A stretch of 64,000 bases of DNA from Eublepharis macularius (lineage: Eukaryota; Chordata; Lepidosauria; Squamata; Eublepharidae): NCBI RefSeq assembly GCF_028583425.1, contig NC_072801.1, forward strand, positions 61,147,766 through 61,211,765. The letters are read 5' to 3'. The position numbers and the translations under genes were made by a program. Position 1 is the stretch's first letter. Every line of letters begins with the position of its first letter. Below the pieces are notes generated by a model that saw only the letters and a program-made list of their open reading frames with translations, ran no database searches and was not told the origin of the DNA. Shown piece after piece: positions 1 to 10,974 of this stretch.

Positions 1-121
1 GTAGTTAGGATCTATCTCTCTTCCTTTCCTATCAGAGTATGGAGTTCATACAATAAAGAACTCTTATTTTGTTTCTAAATATAAAGCAAGCGTATGATTT
101 AGGAAAAGATGAGATTAGTAA

Positions 122-930
122 ATGAAGGAGCTGTGGCTGCATCTTCCAGCAGCTCCCAGCCAAACTCCAATTCCGCTCCCTTGGATGACAGGTCAAGCTG
201 GAAGAGTCTCCTGCCTGGAGCCTAGTATCCAGAAACACCTAAGAAATGGCAACTACAACTCCTGGAAGGAAGACTTGGACCTCTCCCTGAAATTTCACGG
301 GATTCTTGAGGTAATTACTGATGAATCCCCTACTCCTACAAATCCCCAGTGGAAATTTAAAGATCAGAAAGCAATCTATCTAATGAATGGCACCCTTAAT
401 GAGCAACAAAAGGCAATAATCCAAAGTGGGAAAACTGCCAAAGAGAAATTTGATTTATTAACTTCTATGTGTAAGAGATCTGGTTGGCCTTACGTAAGTC
501 AATTGAGAAGAAAACTGGCAGATATAAAATTTAGAATGATAGAATCTTTTGATGATCATGTTGGCAAGTTAATGCATGTCTTCAATGAGTTAAGTGATGC
601 TGGAAAATCTGTCAACTGGAAATGAATAATTTTACTTATTTGCCCAAGCAGTAAATTTTCTGCTCCAAGAATGCGATAGAAGGCATGAATTGCATGATAT
701 TGATAAAAGCATGCCTGTTGAATTTGCAAACAAGCTCCATTTTGGGAGCAGGAGGGGTGATGGTTGTTGCAGAGGGAGAAAGAGAATGGATCAAATTTCA
801 AGTGAGCTCAGCCCTCCATGGCCAGAGAGGCAAAGGAGAGGACTTAGTTGTTGTTCAATTTGCATGTGAATTGGTCACAGAGTCAGTGAGTATAAGGGCA
901 ACTATGGAGATAGAGGAGTACCAATTTGAG
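122..930 (+). mobile_element. Ty1/copia-type LTR retrotransposon gag relic
   Basis: The open stretch at 122-625 matches the copia-type Gag pattern (UBN2-like): a NYNSWK start, an AIYLMNGTL block and a LADIKFRMIESFDDHV block. A GHRVSEYKG string near 870-900 looks like the remnant of a CCHC knuckle. It is a broken fossil with several breaks; no protease, integrase or LTR is visible and the left end may run off the window. It lies 3' of gene A, where that gene's last exons would be expected. The family call rests on motif recall only. Confidence 0.6.
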
Positions 931-944
931 AGAAGGAGTATAAA

Positions 945-2580
945 TTATCAGTAGTTGCAGACGATATGTTATTGTTTGTATCACACCCATCTTCTACAAT
1001 TAGACACATACAACAGGTCCTGAAGGAGGTAGGAGAAATATCAGGCCTACTAGTGAACCTAGAAAAATCATCACTGATGCCAATTAATTTAGAGGGAGAC
1101 CAGATTTCGGAAATAAAGAGTATAACACCCTATAGATGGATAGGGTTCCCATTCCGCTGCCCGGGGTGTGGTTTCACCCGATCCCACCCTTCTCCCCCCT
1201 GTACCCACTTACTTGGCTGGCAGAGGGCATGCTCCCTGGGGCGTCCCCTTCCCAGGTGGTGCGGCATGCCCCCGGGCCAGGGGGGGGAAGCTCCCACACC
1301 ATGAGAGCAGGCCGCCGCAGGAGCGGCAGCAAGAGCAGGCCACGGTGGCAGCAACAGCTGGCCGCTGCCGCCACCACCATGGCCTGCTGTCTCCGCCACA
1401 GCCCATTCTCGCTGCTGCAGCTCCTTTGCACCAAATGAGAGTGGGCTGCAGTGGCAAATTAGTGCACAAGGCACAAATAGGGAACAAATTAGGTACATCA
1501 ATCCCATGGTTTCAATATCTTTAGGTAACACATATGTGCTCCCAAACAGATTTGCAAAACATTCTTAAGCAACCTTTAACAGACTTTGAGGTAGTAATAA
1601 AAAAACACAGGAGGCGTAAAAACATCTTATTTCAGCCATCTACAATGTATTATCTGACTTGAATAAAATGCATACGCTCGCATACCAAACACTGGCAAAA
1701 AGTCTGCAACACACAACTGATGGAAGCTGACTGCATATCTGTACGGAGGCTACCTCCATTTAAATCTCCTATTGTAGCTGAAAGTTTACAAATGTTTAAA
1801 AACATTTCGCACTGGTACATGACACTTCAAAAATTAACCCACGTCATATCAGCTGCCAGTCCGGCTTGCTGGAAGGAGCGTGGAGAGATAGGAGACTACC
1901 TTCACTGCTGGCTGTACTGTCCCAAAGTAGCAACATTCTGGGAAAGAGTCCTAAATGAAATCAAAACCCTCACAGGCATGCACATCCCCTTTTCACTAGA
2001 GAGCTTACTCCTAAACACATGGACATTAACAGGAGGTACACAGATCAAGACACAGATCATTGGTCCTATTAACAGCTACCAAAGCAGATATTGTCACCTG
2101 CTCCAGATCTCTCTCTATGGCACAAGAAATTACGGGACAATTACACTATGGCTGCCATCATGGACCACCTCTCACAAATGGATCCCAGGTAACATCAAGA
2201 GACTTTATACCTACCTGGTACCCAATCTTAGAATACCTGGACAACAAGAAATCCCCCCCAAAATTAAAAGATCTAAATCTGTGGTAAATTGAAAGTATAC
2301 GATATCTCTATATATCATCTCAGAACATGACTATTATCGAAATCCATAATACTAGATATACACACCCACTTTCACAAGCTCATGTAACACAGAACATAAT
2401 AGGATAGATACTCAATATAGTAAGATCTAAACCATTGCTATATGATCGAATGTGAGTTGTAAATATAGGCTATCTTTGAATATGAAACTGATTTGGAAAA
2501 CGTATATTGAATGTAACGTGCTTATAGATACTTATTCTTGTAAAATTATTTGTATTGTGATTTTGAAAACAATAAAAAAG
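945..2580 (+). mobile_element. L1 LINE fragment, ORF2 3' part and tail
   Basis: The stretch near 950-1140 encodes an ADDMLLF reverse-transcriptase core followed by GEISGLLVNLEKS, the usual L1 pattern after the catalytic box. At 1880-1990 a CWLYCPKVATFWERVLNEI block matches the C-terminal end of L1 ORF2. The frames are broken, so this is dead. A GC-rich block at about 1143-1440 interrupts it. An AATAAAAAAG string near 2571 marks the likely 3' end. Confidence 0.7.
1143..1440. repeat. GC-rich insertion inside the L1 fragment
   Basis: About 300 bp of strongly GC-rich sequence with CpG, CAG/CTG and poly-C/G runs splits the L1 reading. It is open in several frames on both strands, which is expected from low-complexity GC-rich DNA and is not evidence of a gene. 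Its origin is unknown to me. Confidence 0.4.
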
Positions 2581-3176
2581 AGTGTAGTTTGTCTTGCTCT
2601 TGAAGATCAATCAGTGTATATGTGGCTTGCTAGTTCTAGAGCAGAGGGCTCACTGAGGACCTCAGCTTTCATTTTTTTCAAAGAAGGTTCTAGACCCTGC
2701 GTGGGATCCAGTGCAAAACTTTCTCTTGCACACACTGAAATGCATAAAAAAACCATGATAGCTGCTTGGACTAAGTCACATTTATTGTATCACCACTTGC
2801 ATTTACACTAGCACAAGATCTTGTGCCACCAGTTTCAGGGTATTATAAATTTTAAGGCTTGCTAGGTGTTATGCAAGATCTCGTGCAAGCAGATTCTCAT
2901 TGTCTGTGTCTCCCCGTGCTCATTGCTGGATCCAAGGACTTACACATCTGCATCTGTTGCAAAGTCCGTGGACAATGCTTGCTGAAACCACAAATGTCAA
3001 CTTTCCAGTCCAAGTTTCAGGACCCATCATAATGTTACCCATTAATGGTGAGACCCAATTAATGTATGCAAACTAAAATACATTGTGAAAATGGTCTTAA
3101 TTTGCATGATTTTACATACTGCAGCAACCCTGACCTGGGTAGCAGAGGAAAGCCTGACCTCGTAATTTTGTAAGAC
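2581..3176. other. Intron D4-D5 of gene A, with segment shared with gene D
   Basis: No gene is visible. Positions about 2950-3125 match 56580-56755 closely (for example CAAATGTCAACTTTCCAGTC against CAAATGTCAAATTTCCAGTC). Both copies lie in the intron downstream of the D4 Ig exon, in the same relative place, so this is either shared ancestral intron or a repeat that predates the duplication. Confidence 0.55.
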
Positions 3177-3179
3177 TGA

Positions 3180-3292
3180 GAGCCAAGCTACAAGTGATGA
3201 ATTACACTTGCCTGGCAAGTGAACAGATTCACATGTTCACTTGCCATTCACTTGCTCTCCACTTGATCAATTCGTCACTTGTAGCTTGGCTC
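3180..3292. mobile_element. 113-bp MITE with terminal inverted repeats
   Basis: The ends are inverted copies: GAGCCAAGCTACAAGTGATG on the left and the complement of CGTCACTTGTAGCTTGGCTC on the right. The triplet TGA stands on both sides (3177-3179 and 3293-3295). The homologous place in gene D (near 57460) reads straight through as AAGACTGAGGGATG, which is the empty site. A 3-bp duplication fits a PIF/Harbinger-like or similar cut-and-paste family. It lies just downstream of the D4 exon of gene A. Confidence 0.8.
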
Positions 3293-3319
3293 TGAGGGAT
3301 GCTTCCTTAGACCCCTCAC

Positions 3320-3607
3320 CTAACACCAAGAGCTCCACATTCCTGCTTGTCTCTGAAGACTTGAAAAGCTTTGGTGGTCGGTAGCTGCAGCTGTAGCTCC
3401 CTGCATGATCCACGCGCACGTAGCTGATTCGGAACAGGGCTGTGCCCGCATCTGGCTCTGCTAATTGTGATGCCTTCTTCTCTCCATCCTTATGGAGATG
3501 GAATGTGTTGTTGAGACCCTCCGTCCAGCATTGGATGGTGATACTGCTTCCCAGGACTGCCACAGTGCTAGGAATCAGGGAGATATTGGGCCTTGGAAGA
3601 TCAGGAT
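3320..3607 (-). CDS. Gene A exon 6: Ig domain D4
   Basis: This 288-nt, phase 1-1 exon encodes a C2-type Ig domain that begins DPDLPRPNISLIPS, has ITIQCWTEG around the first cysteine and HAGSYSCSYRP around the second, and ends VELLVLG. Acceptor and donor are clear on the minus strand. It is the orthologous position to 42753-43040 in gene B and 57486-57773 in gene D. Confidence 0.9.
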
Positions 3608-6600
3608 CTGCAAGCAGAAGGAAGATAGCTGAATGCATCTGGTGTCTTTTGGCTTGTCTTTTGAAACATGAGGGCAAGACCTAATCTGATTTCTTGGTGC
3701 ATTGGCATTTCTGCCTGCTCTGCTCCATCAGTGAATCATAAGGCCTTTGGCATATACTATGAGGTCACTTGCTGCTAGCTCTGTTCTTATTATAATTGCA
3801 AAGTGGTCAAATTTGAAATACCCTACTTGAACGCTAAGTATCACTGAAAAGCAGAAAAATCACTATATATGCAAATGAAGCAATGGTTGAGGAGAAGGAG
3901 TTTAACTTTTCATTCCAGCTCATCTCTGTCCTTCCATCACAGATATAATTAGCATCACCTCCAAGAAAGATCCATTAAGTCCAACATCCTCTTTGATAGT
4001 TATCAGCAAGATACTCTGCAGATATGCTGCCTCTGAACAGGGAGGCTCTATTGAACCATCATGGCTAATAGGCATTAGGAGAACACATATTTGTCTAATG
4101 ACTTTGTAAAACCATCTAAACTAGGTGTGCGATCACCACAAATTAAGGAGCATATGGAACATTAGTTGAATCTTCTGTATCCATCTAGTCCAACATACTC
4201 TTTCTCACAGCAGCCAGCTAGTTGCCCTGCAAGACCAAGCAAGCAGGGCATAGAAGCCAAGGCTGCCTGTCAATGCTGCTTCCCCGCACTGGTATGACTG
4301 CCTCTGACTGTGGAGGTTCCCTTAACTCACCATGGCTACTATTGATTTGGCATTCAGTTTAATTGAATATACATTGTACGAATAAGTATTTCAGAATTAA
4401 ATATATATTATTAAGTTGATTCAGTGTTTTTTGTTTTTGACTAGGAAATTAACAGCCAATTAACAATCAAATTAACAATCCATTAGGGTTAGGATTGCCA
4501 AGTCCAGGCTTGGAAATTCCTAGAGATTTAGTGGTGGTACTATGGAGAGGGTGGAATTCAATGAGAATCTATGGTATACCATAGAGTTTGCCTTCTGAAG
4601 CTGCTTTTTCCTCTAGGGGAGCTGATCCCTGCAATCCGGAAGACAGCTGTAATTCCAGGAGAACTCCAGGCCCCATCTGGAGGTTGCACACTAAACACAA
4701 AGGGAAACCCTACCAGAAATTGTACAATATATAAGGCAAAAAACCCCATCTCCTACAGTTTTAGAACTAAACAACCGGCTGATGATGCAGCTAAAATTGA
4801 ACAAACTTCCACATTAAGACTAAGTGGGGTTGGGTGGGACGCTTATTTACCTGTTATCAGCAACTCCACAGAATCACTGGGCTGTGAAATTATTGACCTG
4901 AAGGTGTATCTACAGGTATATCTTCCTCCATGCTCCCAGCTTGCTTTGCCAATAAAGAATGTGGCACTTTTCTCATGGAGTTTCCGCTCCAGTGATATCT
5001 GGCCTCCTTCCTTTTCAAGATAAAATGCCTTGATATACATGATCCCGTAATTACTTTGACAGTGAATAGTGACATTTCTTTCAAGGGAAACCCACTCGGC
5101 AGGAGTCACGGAGATGATGGGTCTGGGTAAGCCAATATCTGTGCAAAGGAACAGATAAGACAGTGAACGCCATCACCCCAGCATGGCCCTTGACATCTAA
5201 TACCCTGTGCTTTCCTCACCATATGGCTGCAAAAGATTAGAGTATCTGTTTGTTCTTCCTCAGTCCCTACAGGCACCCAATCCAAACTCAGACAGAAAAA
5301 GAGACAGATGAGCCTAAAGACCTAGAGGTGGGCAGGGATTACTGTGGAGGCCTGACAAGGAATCAGAAAACCCTTCCCCTCCACAAGCCCTCAGCTCCTG
5401 CCTCCTCCCTAAAGACATCCTATTTGTGTAAGGAATCACACAGTGAATCTTGAGCTCCTGCACTCGCAGAACACTTTTGGTGTTTTGCCACACTTCTGCA
5501 ACATCATGACATGCAATGGCAAAATTTTGCTAGTGTCCTTCAGTCTGATTCTATACACTTTTCCCATTTTTGCATACCAACTAAAGGATCAATTTGATCT
5601 AGCACTTTGCACACACACACACATGTGAGAACAGGTTATCAAGCTGATTTGGCAATGAAGTTAGACTGGGGTGTTCTGTTGTGACCCTTACCTAGTATCA
5701 GGAGTTCCACAGAGTTGCTGGACATGGAGGTGAGAAATCCCGATGGAGGTCTATAGTTGCAGTGGTATCTCCCTGCATGATGCCGGCTCACATTGCTAAG
5801 GAGGAACTCAGCCATGTCTCCATTTGGCTCAACCTCGTGTATCAGGGGATACCCTCGGATCTTATTAGCTGCATAAAGATAGAACCTCTTGATTGGACCT
5901 TTGGCCCAGCACTGGATGGTGACGTTGTGCCCTATGGCAGCCCACTTGTTAGGGCGTATGGAGATGTTGGGTCTGGGCAGATCTGGATCTGTGAGAAGAC
6001 AGAAGATACCTTAGTGCAACGGGTGTCAACTGGTGGAATACATACCACCAGAAGGATGCAGAAGTAGCCTAGGCGGGATGCAGGGCTTTCATAGCAATGA
6101 CTGAGAATTCACTCTCCTGCAATCCCTTTTAGAGTCAAGCAAGAAATGAACTGGGCGAACAGCCAGCAGAGGCAGCAGCAGCAGGTAGAGGGCTGAGGGG
6201 CAATCCCTGTCCTCCCCCACCCCACCCAGCATGCCAGGGCGAGGTGGGTGAGTTGCCTAGTTATTGAGCCTGCCTGCCTAAGGTTGCCTCACTGCATGCC
6301 TGTTCTGGACAGGGCCTTGTGGCTCAGTGTTGAAAAATGACAAATCAATTTAAAATGGCATCAGTGGACATGGTAGTAAAGCTGTGGCTGCCATCACATT
6401 TAGCCTGACCCTTAGTCAGTCACAGCAATAACATTTATACCCAATGCTATTAGTACCTTTTATGTCCTTAAAACTTACTATAACTTATAACAGAATTCCT
6501 GTAAACATGTAAATTTCCTTCTCAGAAAAAGTGGAGGGTTTGTTTACCAACATGATGGGCTACAGGTTTTTCAACAGAGTAAGTTTGCCAACCTCCAGGT

Positions 6601-8827
6601 GGTGGCTGTAGATCTGGAATTTCAACTGATCGCCAGCCTACAGAGATCAGTTCACCTGGAGAAAATGCTTGCTCTGGAGGGTGAAGATGCTGTATGAGGT
6701 CCCTATCCCCAAACCCCACTATCCTCAGGCTCCTCCTCCCAAATCTCCAGGAATTTCCCAACCTGGAGTTGGCAATCCTAGCCCAGCCCCTTCTCAACCA
6801 GCCAGCCCACTATTTCAGAGTTCCAGGAAAGAAGGAAAGCGCTCACTCACAAGTCCGTTACGGTCTCACTGTGCCTGATCTGCAAGCCAAGAAACTGAAT
6901 TTCTCCTAGAACTGGAAGCCTCTCCCCTTCCAGTCTGAAATTGGGGGGAGGGGGAAGTGGCATTTGAAGAAAGGTGTCTACATTCCCTATTAATTTCATC
7001 CTAGTCAGTCAGAAGCGCCCCCCCCCGAAAAAAACAAATTTGTTTCCCACTTAAACCAATGGTCCTGACTATAAGAATAAAGAAATTATAATTAAAACTA
7101 CTAACAGAACTCATCAGTAGATAAAAATATCAGTAGATATCAGTAGATAAAAATATCAATAGATAAAAAAACCACAAAAGAGCACTTAATACGAAATTTA
7201 TGACAAACACTTCATATGTGGGGCGGGGAGCAAGGACAATGATAAAAGCATCGAAAAGAGGAGACAGTTTGTCTAAAGAGTTTGTCGGAGATTGTAAATG
7301 CTTCTCCACATTGCTTTAAAACTAACACAATTGTACCCAGGTGCCATGACAAAGAAGGCCCTGACCCTGGTGCTCACCCACCTAGCAACGCCCAGGCCCC
7401 TCACCTTGTATCAGCAGCTCCACAGGTTCACTGCGTTCTGACTGGGACTGGGTATTTGGATCACAAGAGTAGCACGTGTATTCCCCTCCATCCTCTTTCC
7501 TCACTTTAGTGATGGAAAACCAACTTTGTCCTTTATACCATAAAAGTATAAGTCTTCCAGGTGGGATTTCAGGCTCCAGACAGAAAAAATAATCAGAGAA
7601 AGGAACCTTGCAGAAGATATGTACAATTCCTCCCACTTTGACTCCTGAGATAGGATCCAAATTGATGAAGGGAACAGAAAGGATCTCTCTGGATTATCAA
7701 TCAAACAACAACAAAACAATGCATTGGAAAGTAGGAAGAGACATTTTGAGAGAGATAAAATTTCCAGCCCAAATTTTGATCCCCCCACCCCAAAAAACAT
7801 GAATTTCTGCTTAAGTGATTTATTTAGTTATTTCTTATCCTTATGTCCTGAACTTCCTTTGAAGAGCTCAGAGCAGCTCCATATGGTTCTCTGGCAGCCT
7901 CTCTCTACAAAGCAACAATCAGAAAGAGCTTTCTATGCAGCACTTCAAATTGGAATCCCTACTACAATTTCTACCAGCTGAAGGTAGATCCATGTCCTCC
8001 AAAAAATTCAGATGGGGTCTTTTGCACTTGCCGCAGGCCTGCTGCAGTTACTGGCAAAGGTAGGATTTGAACACAGGGCTGCATATTACATTGCATCTTT
8101 TCTCAGACATAGTCTTGGGGTTGATTTGCGCTTTGTATTTGTGGCTTTTTATGGGTTGACCAGTGACCTGTCTGTGGTACAAAGCCATCAGGTTACTGAT
8201 TTCCCTGCAAGGTCAACGTTAATGACTACATACGGTTTCCCAGGATGTTAAATGGTTATGTAAGTTAACTTTTACAAACTGTGATAGACGATAAGGGTCA
8301 AAATTTCCACCACAAGATCCACAGCATCCCCCACCCCCTTCAGCTTATTCTTACCTCTGAGCACATTTTCCTCCTGAGCTAGAGAGAAACCTAGAAAGTA
8401 GAAAGAGCTATTACTGTACAGGACCCACAGCAATGAAATCTCTTCCCCATGCAAACTCCCACCCACAGATGTACAAACGGAGAGAGGCTGAATCTGAGAC
8501 TGGAACCTGGCTCTCAGGACCTGAAGTCTCACCCCTCAAGCATGCAGTTAATGTAAAACAAATCTAGAACACCTCTGAGCATGCACAGACTGTTATTTCC
8601 CTCCTTGCTAAACAATTGCAAGCATACATCCATGCATAGAAGACAACAAGCTCACCATCTTGGAGCCTCAGCAGCTGGCAAAAACTAAACATCATGCAGC
8701 TCACTCTCATTCTGTCTCTCACACACTTTGGTAGCAGAAAATGCCTTTCTCTCCAATTCCTGGTTTGGACACTCCTTGGTCTTTGTGATTCTCACCAGGA
8801 AAAGAAGATGGAGAAAGCAGGCACCAT
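3320..8827 (-). CDS. Gene A: leukocyte Ig-like receptor, 5' six exons (partial)
   Basis: This is a cell-surface receptor of the LILR/KIR/CHIR type. Exons on the minus strand: 8827-8796 (32 nt), 8390-8355 (36 nt), 7688-7405 (284 nt), 5988-5692 (297 nt), 5138-4851 (288 nt), 3607-3320 (288 nt). All have AG/GT borders. Phases agree throughout: phase 2 after each leader exon and phase 1 after each Ig exon, giving 408 open codons. The 36-nt second leader exon is a hallmark of leukocyte receptor complex genes. Each Ig exon has the two disulphide cysteines, with ITIQCW and GSYSCSYRP-type contexts. The fifth Ig and membrane exons expected from genes B and D are not in the window. Gene B lies head-to-head. 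Activating or inhibitory type cannot be told without the tail. Confidence 0.85.
3970..4345. repeat. Two degenerate copies of an interspersed repeat
   Basis: The phrases AGTCCAACAT and ACTGCCTCTGA/CTGCCTCTGA with GGAGG and CATGGCTA recur twice (about 3975-4130 and 4170-4345). This wording is common in squamate intergenic DNA, but I cannot name the family. It lies in the D3-D4 intron of gene A. Confidence 0.4.
4491..4695. mobile_element. TIR element of the 'GTTGCCAA' family, copy 1
   Basis: A stretch of about 205 bp starts near GGATTGCCAAGTCCAGG and ends near CCATCTGGAGGTTGCACA, so its ends are rough inverted copies. It shares the core (TCCAGG..GAGCTGATC, CAGGAGAACTCCAGGCC) with the copies at 6581 and 44774. 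The ends and size suggest a non-autonomous DNA element, though a SINE origin is not excluded. Confidence 0.5.
4851..5138 (-). CDS. Gene A exon 5: Ig domain D3
   Basis: This 288-nt, phase 1-1 exon begins DIGLPRPIISVTP, with VTIHCQSNYG at the first cysteine and GGRYTCRYTF at the second, and ends VELLITG. The acceptor is TTTGCACAG and the donor GTAAAT on the minus strand. It pairs with 24164-24448 in gene B, sharing FYLEK and the SWEH(T/G)G(K/R)Y pattern. Confidence 0.9.
5692..5988 (-). CDS. Gene A exon 4: Ig domain D2
   Basis: This 297-nt, phase 1-1 exon reads open on the minus strand from DPDLPRPNISIRPNKW through VTIQCWAKGPIKRFYL and AGRYHCNYRPPSGFL to VELLILG. The acceptor is TTCTCACAG and the donor GTAAGG. 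It is nine bases longer than its gene B partner at 23530-23817; the difference falls in the loop after RFYLY. Confidence 0.88.
6090..6580. other. Intron D1-D2 of gene A, no gene seen
   Basis: This is ordinary intron sequence with CAGCAGCAG and CCCACCCCACCC low-complexity patches. I see no reading frame, RNA gene or clear repeat boundary. Confidence 0.4.
6581..6781. mobile_element. TIR element of the 'GTTGCCAA' family, copy 2
   Basis: This 200-bp copy is the best preserved in the window. It starts TTGCCAACCTCCAGGTGGTG and ends ACCTGGAGTTGGCAATCCTA, so the termini are inverted copies. The middle carries GATCAGTTCACCTGGAGAAA. It lies in the D1-D2 intron of gene A. Confidence 0.6.
7405..7688 (-). 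CDS. Gene A exon 3: Ig domain D1
   Basis: This 284-nt exon enters in phase 2 and leaves in phase 1, exactly like its gene B partner (19541-19824, also 284 nt). The first part reads EILSVPFINLDP, then IFCKVPFSDYFFCLEPE, and the end GGEYTCYSCDPNTQSQSERS. The extra cysteines around the second Ig cysteine (CYSCD) and the FSDY.F.LEPE block are specific to D1 of this subfamily. Confidence 0.88.
7790..8350. other. Intron 2 of gene A, no gene seen
   Basis: No supported coding or RNA feature. Open stretches here lack splice context and have no partner in gene B. Confidence 0.35.
8355..8390 (-). CDS. Gene A exon 2: 36-nt leader mini-exon
   Basis: The minus strand reads TTTCTAG, then 36 nt starting GTTTCTCTCTAGCTCAGGAG, then GTAAGAA. 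Gene B has the same at 16763-16798 (GCTGTTCTGTAGTTCAGGAG), also 36 nt. In phase 2 it encodes a W-spanning codon and FLSSSGGKCAQ, the end of a signal peptide. Exactly 36 nt is the size of the second leader exon in mammalian LILR and KIR genes. Confidence 0.85.
8796..8827 (-). CDS. Gene A exon 1: start codon and signal peptide
   Basis: The minus strand gives ATG followed by VPAFSIFFS and a split W codon, then donor GTGAGAATCA. Gene B has the aligned 32-nt exon (16344-16375) with the same donor context GTGAGAATCA. The start was chosen because it alone keeps phase 2 through exon 2 into D1. The short hydrophobic stretch makes a signal peptide with exon 2. Confidence 0.85.
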
Positions 8828-8935
8828 AATAGAGCAATTATGCAGTTACTAAGAGCCAATTCCGATACAATGGATTGCCTGAGCTTAGTTTAGTGAGATG
8901 TTTGCTGTGATCCCCTCCATGCCATTACATCAAAT

Positions 8936-8947
8936 GCAACAGGAAAC
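8936..8947 (-). promoter_or_regulatory. Conserved ETS/PU.1-like motif upstream of gene A
   Basis: The minus strand reads GTTTCCTGTTGC about 110-120 bp upstream of the ATG. The same twelve bases stand at the same distance upstream of gene B (16228-16239), while the sequence between is only loosely alike. AACAGGAAA is an ETS-type core; PU.1 and other ETS factors drive many myeloid receptor promoters (family knowledge). Use here is inferred. Confidence 0.5.
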
Positions 8948-9381
8948 TGATAAGGGCTTCAGCACCCATCACTTTCACAGGTTCTCTCAATCTTGCAGGA
9001 AGGATCTCCTGAGGTCATATATCAGGTCACATTCAAAGGCAGCCATGCAAGAAATCATAATACCAGAACAACATGAAACTTCATTTTAGTTGCTGTTTTG
9101 GAAAAGACAGGAGAGGTTCTTTGCCTCTTGTTCCCATTTCCCAGGCCTTTTCACCCCACTGGCCAGGTGAGTGGAGGTGGGGGGCAGAGGCTGGGAGTGG
9201 GAGATCCCTCACCCCCACTGGGAGAGAATGCTGGAGTGGACCACCTAAGTCAGAATCATCTATTACTTCTGAGCTCAGTGGATAACTTGGAAGGGGGCTG
9301 AATCCCAGCTCCATGATTTAATATTAATTTTGGATTTTAACAGAAAGCATTAGAACAACCACAAAATGGCTACCTCAAGTA

Positions 9382-9805
9382 GTGTTGCCAGGTGTCTGGT
9401 TTTCACCCGGACAGTGTGGGTTTTTTATTGTCCGGGGAAAACGTAATTAAAAACCCAGATACCTTGCCTATCCTGCCCACCTGCTGTCCTGCACGAGTGC
9501 CACTGGAACAGCCACTGGGGGAGTGTGCAGCCCGCCTAGCCTCCTACATGCCGCCACCAGACAGTGGAAGTGTGTTTGGTCAACCAGCCTGCGCAGCCTC
9601 CTGCCTGCCACCGTGGGAGTCAGCGGCCAGCCCAACTGCCCCAGAAGTGGAGCATCGTGATTATGTCACCCCAGTAGTAGTGACATCATCATGCTAGGGG
9701 ATGGGAGACAGCATGCTCAAGAAGAACATTACTTAGATGAGTGCTGCGGCCTCCTCTCTCTCCCTGGGGTCTGGAATTTTTCTGGACCCTGTCTGGCAAC
9801 CCTAA
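9382..9805. mobile_element. TIR-type repeat 'TTGCCAGGTGTC'
   Basis: The left end reads GTTGCCAGGTGTCTGGTTTT and the right end TGGACCCTGTCTGGCAACCC, which are rough inverted copies. The inside is GC-rich and has no conserved protein. It is probably a non-autonomous DNA element. Confidence 0.45.
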
Positions 9806-10970
9806 CCACAAGTGACAGAGCCAATCATAATATGTCAGGGAGAGAGATAGTTACTCTTCAACATTTTGGGCTGACGCTCCTGCTAAACAGGATGTTAATA
9901 ATGAATTTATTGTTTAAAAATATTTTCTTGCTTACATGTAGCTTACTTTCAGTCATGCAGTGAAGATCCTTGTGGCAGCTGCTGCTGAAGCCATGTTTTT
10001 TTAAATCTACACAGCCAAGCAGATCTCCAATTGCCAATCAGAAGCCCTGCTGAGCACTCGGCCCTGCCCACTTTCTTAAAATTCTTAATGGGCACCAGGA
10101 AAGGTGTGCGGGGGCACCATGGCACCATGTTGGGGACCCCTGCACTAGAAGGTTATTGGTAGTGAGGATACATTGAATCATAAGAATCAACTTTGACACA
10201 ATCCATTTCTTGAATTAAAACATCTCCTTTAAGGGGAGACGAAAAAGAATTCTGAAGCAAAAAACAAAGAATCAGTTTCCCCAAGTTTAGAATATCCTGC
10301 TCAGTTGAGAAGTGAGCCAAGCTTGCTCCAACAATGCTACCTTGTTTTACAATGACTCACCACCAGGCCTCTCCTCCTCTGCCCAGCTCCCTCTTTGCTC
10401 ACACATTCTCAAACTTACCAAGGGCCAGGGAGCAACCACAGCACGGGAGGCTAAACTGGAGGGTGCTTATTGCATGGTGAGGCCCCCAGTGAGCCAAGGC
10501 ATCAAGACCAACCTGTGGAGAAATCTCCGACCGACAGCCTCAAGTGGCCTGAGACAGTGGGATGATGTAGACCTTGGAAGGCTGGCAAACATTCCAGCCT
10601 GCCTCTGAAGGACATTGGGGACTCCCTCTGCCTTAACTTTATAAGTCCCTCTCCATATACACATTGCAGTCCTCACTTCCAGTGGGAATATGTGCCTCTT
10701 TAGGAAAGTAGCTGCGTTGCTTATTTTCTGGTGCCCTCATGTGGCTGACAGCAGGCATTGAAGGAAGCACTTTCCCCAGTCTCTGTTAGAGACACCGGAA
10801 TAAAAGCACTTTGCCTCCATCTTTTCTAGTTTTCACCAGGAAGTTTTCTTTGCTTGCATGTGCAAGAACTCAGCTGGGTAATATCTTGACCTGTGGAAGT
10901 AGCTGTATGAAAAGGGTATAGGCTGGGCCTGAATAAACTTGCATAGGAGGGGGGTGCAAATGCATTTGTT
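9806..10970. other. Intergenic A-B, no gene seen
   Basis: This lies between the divergent genes A and B. No frame here has splice context, family motifs or a paralogous copy in the window. I see no RNA gene. Confidence 0.35.
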
Positions 10971-10974
10971 TCTA

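Noticed and set aside
1136-1531. Overlapping frames of about 90-130 codons on both strands
   Set aside because: They come from GC-rich low-complexity DNA inside an L1 relic; no family motif.
4571-5023. 150-codon plus-strand frame
   Set aside because: It runs antisense over the D3 exon of gene A and a repeat; the minus-strand exon has splice sites, cysteines and a paralogue.
8651-8710. Alternative signal exon 'MRVSCMMFSFCQLLRLQD' on the minus strand
   Set aside because: It has a donor-like GTGAGC but no partner near gene B and would enter exon 2 in the wrong phase for D1.
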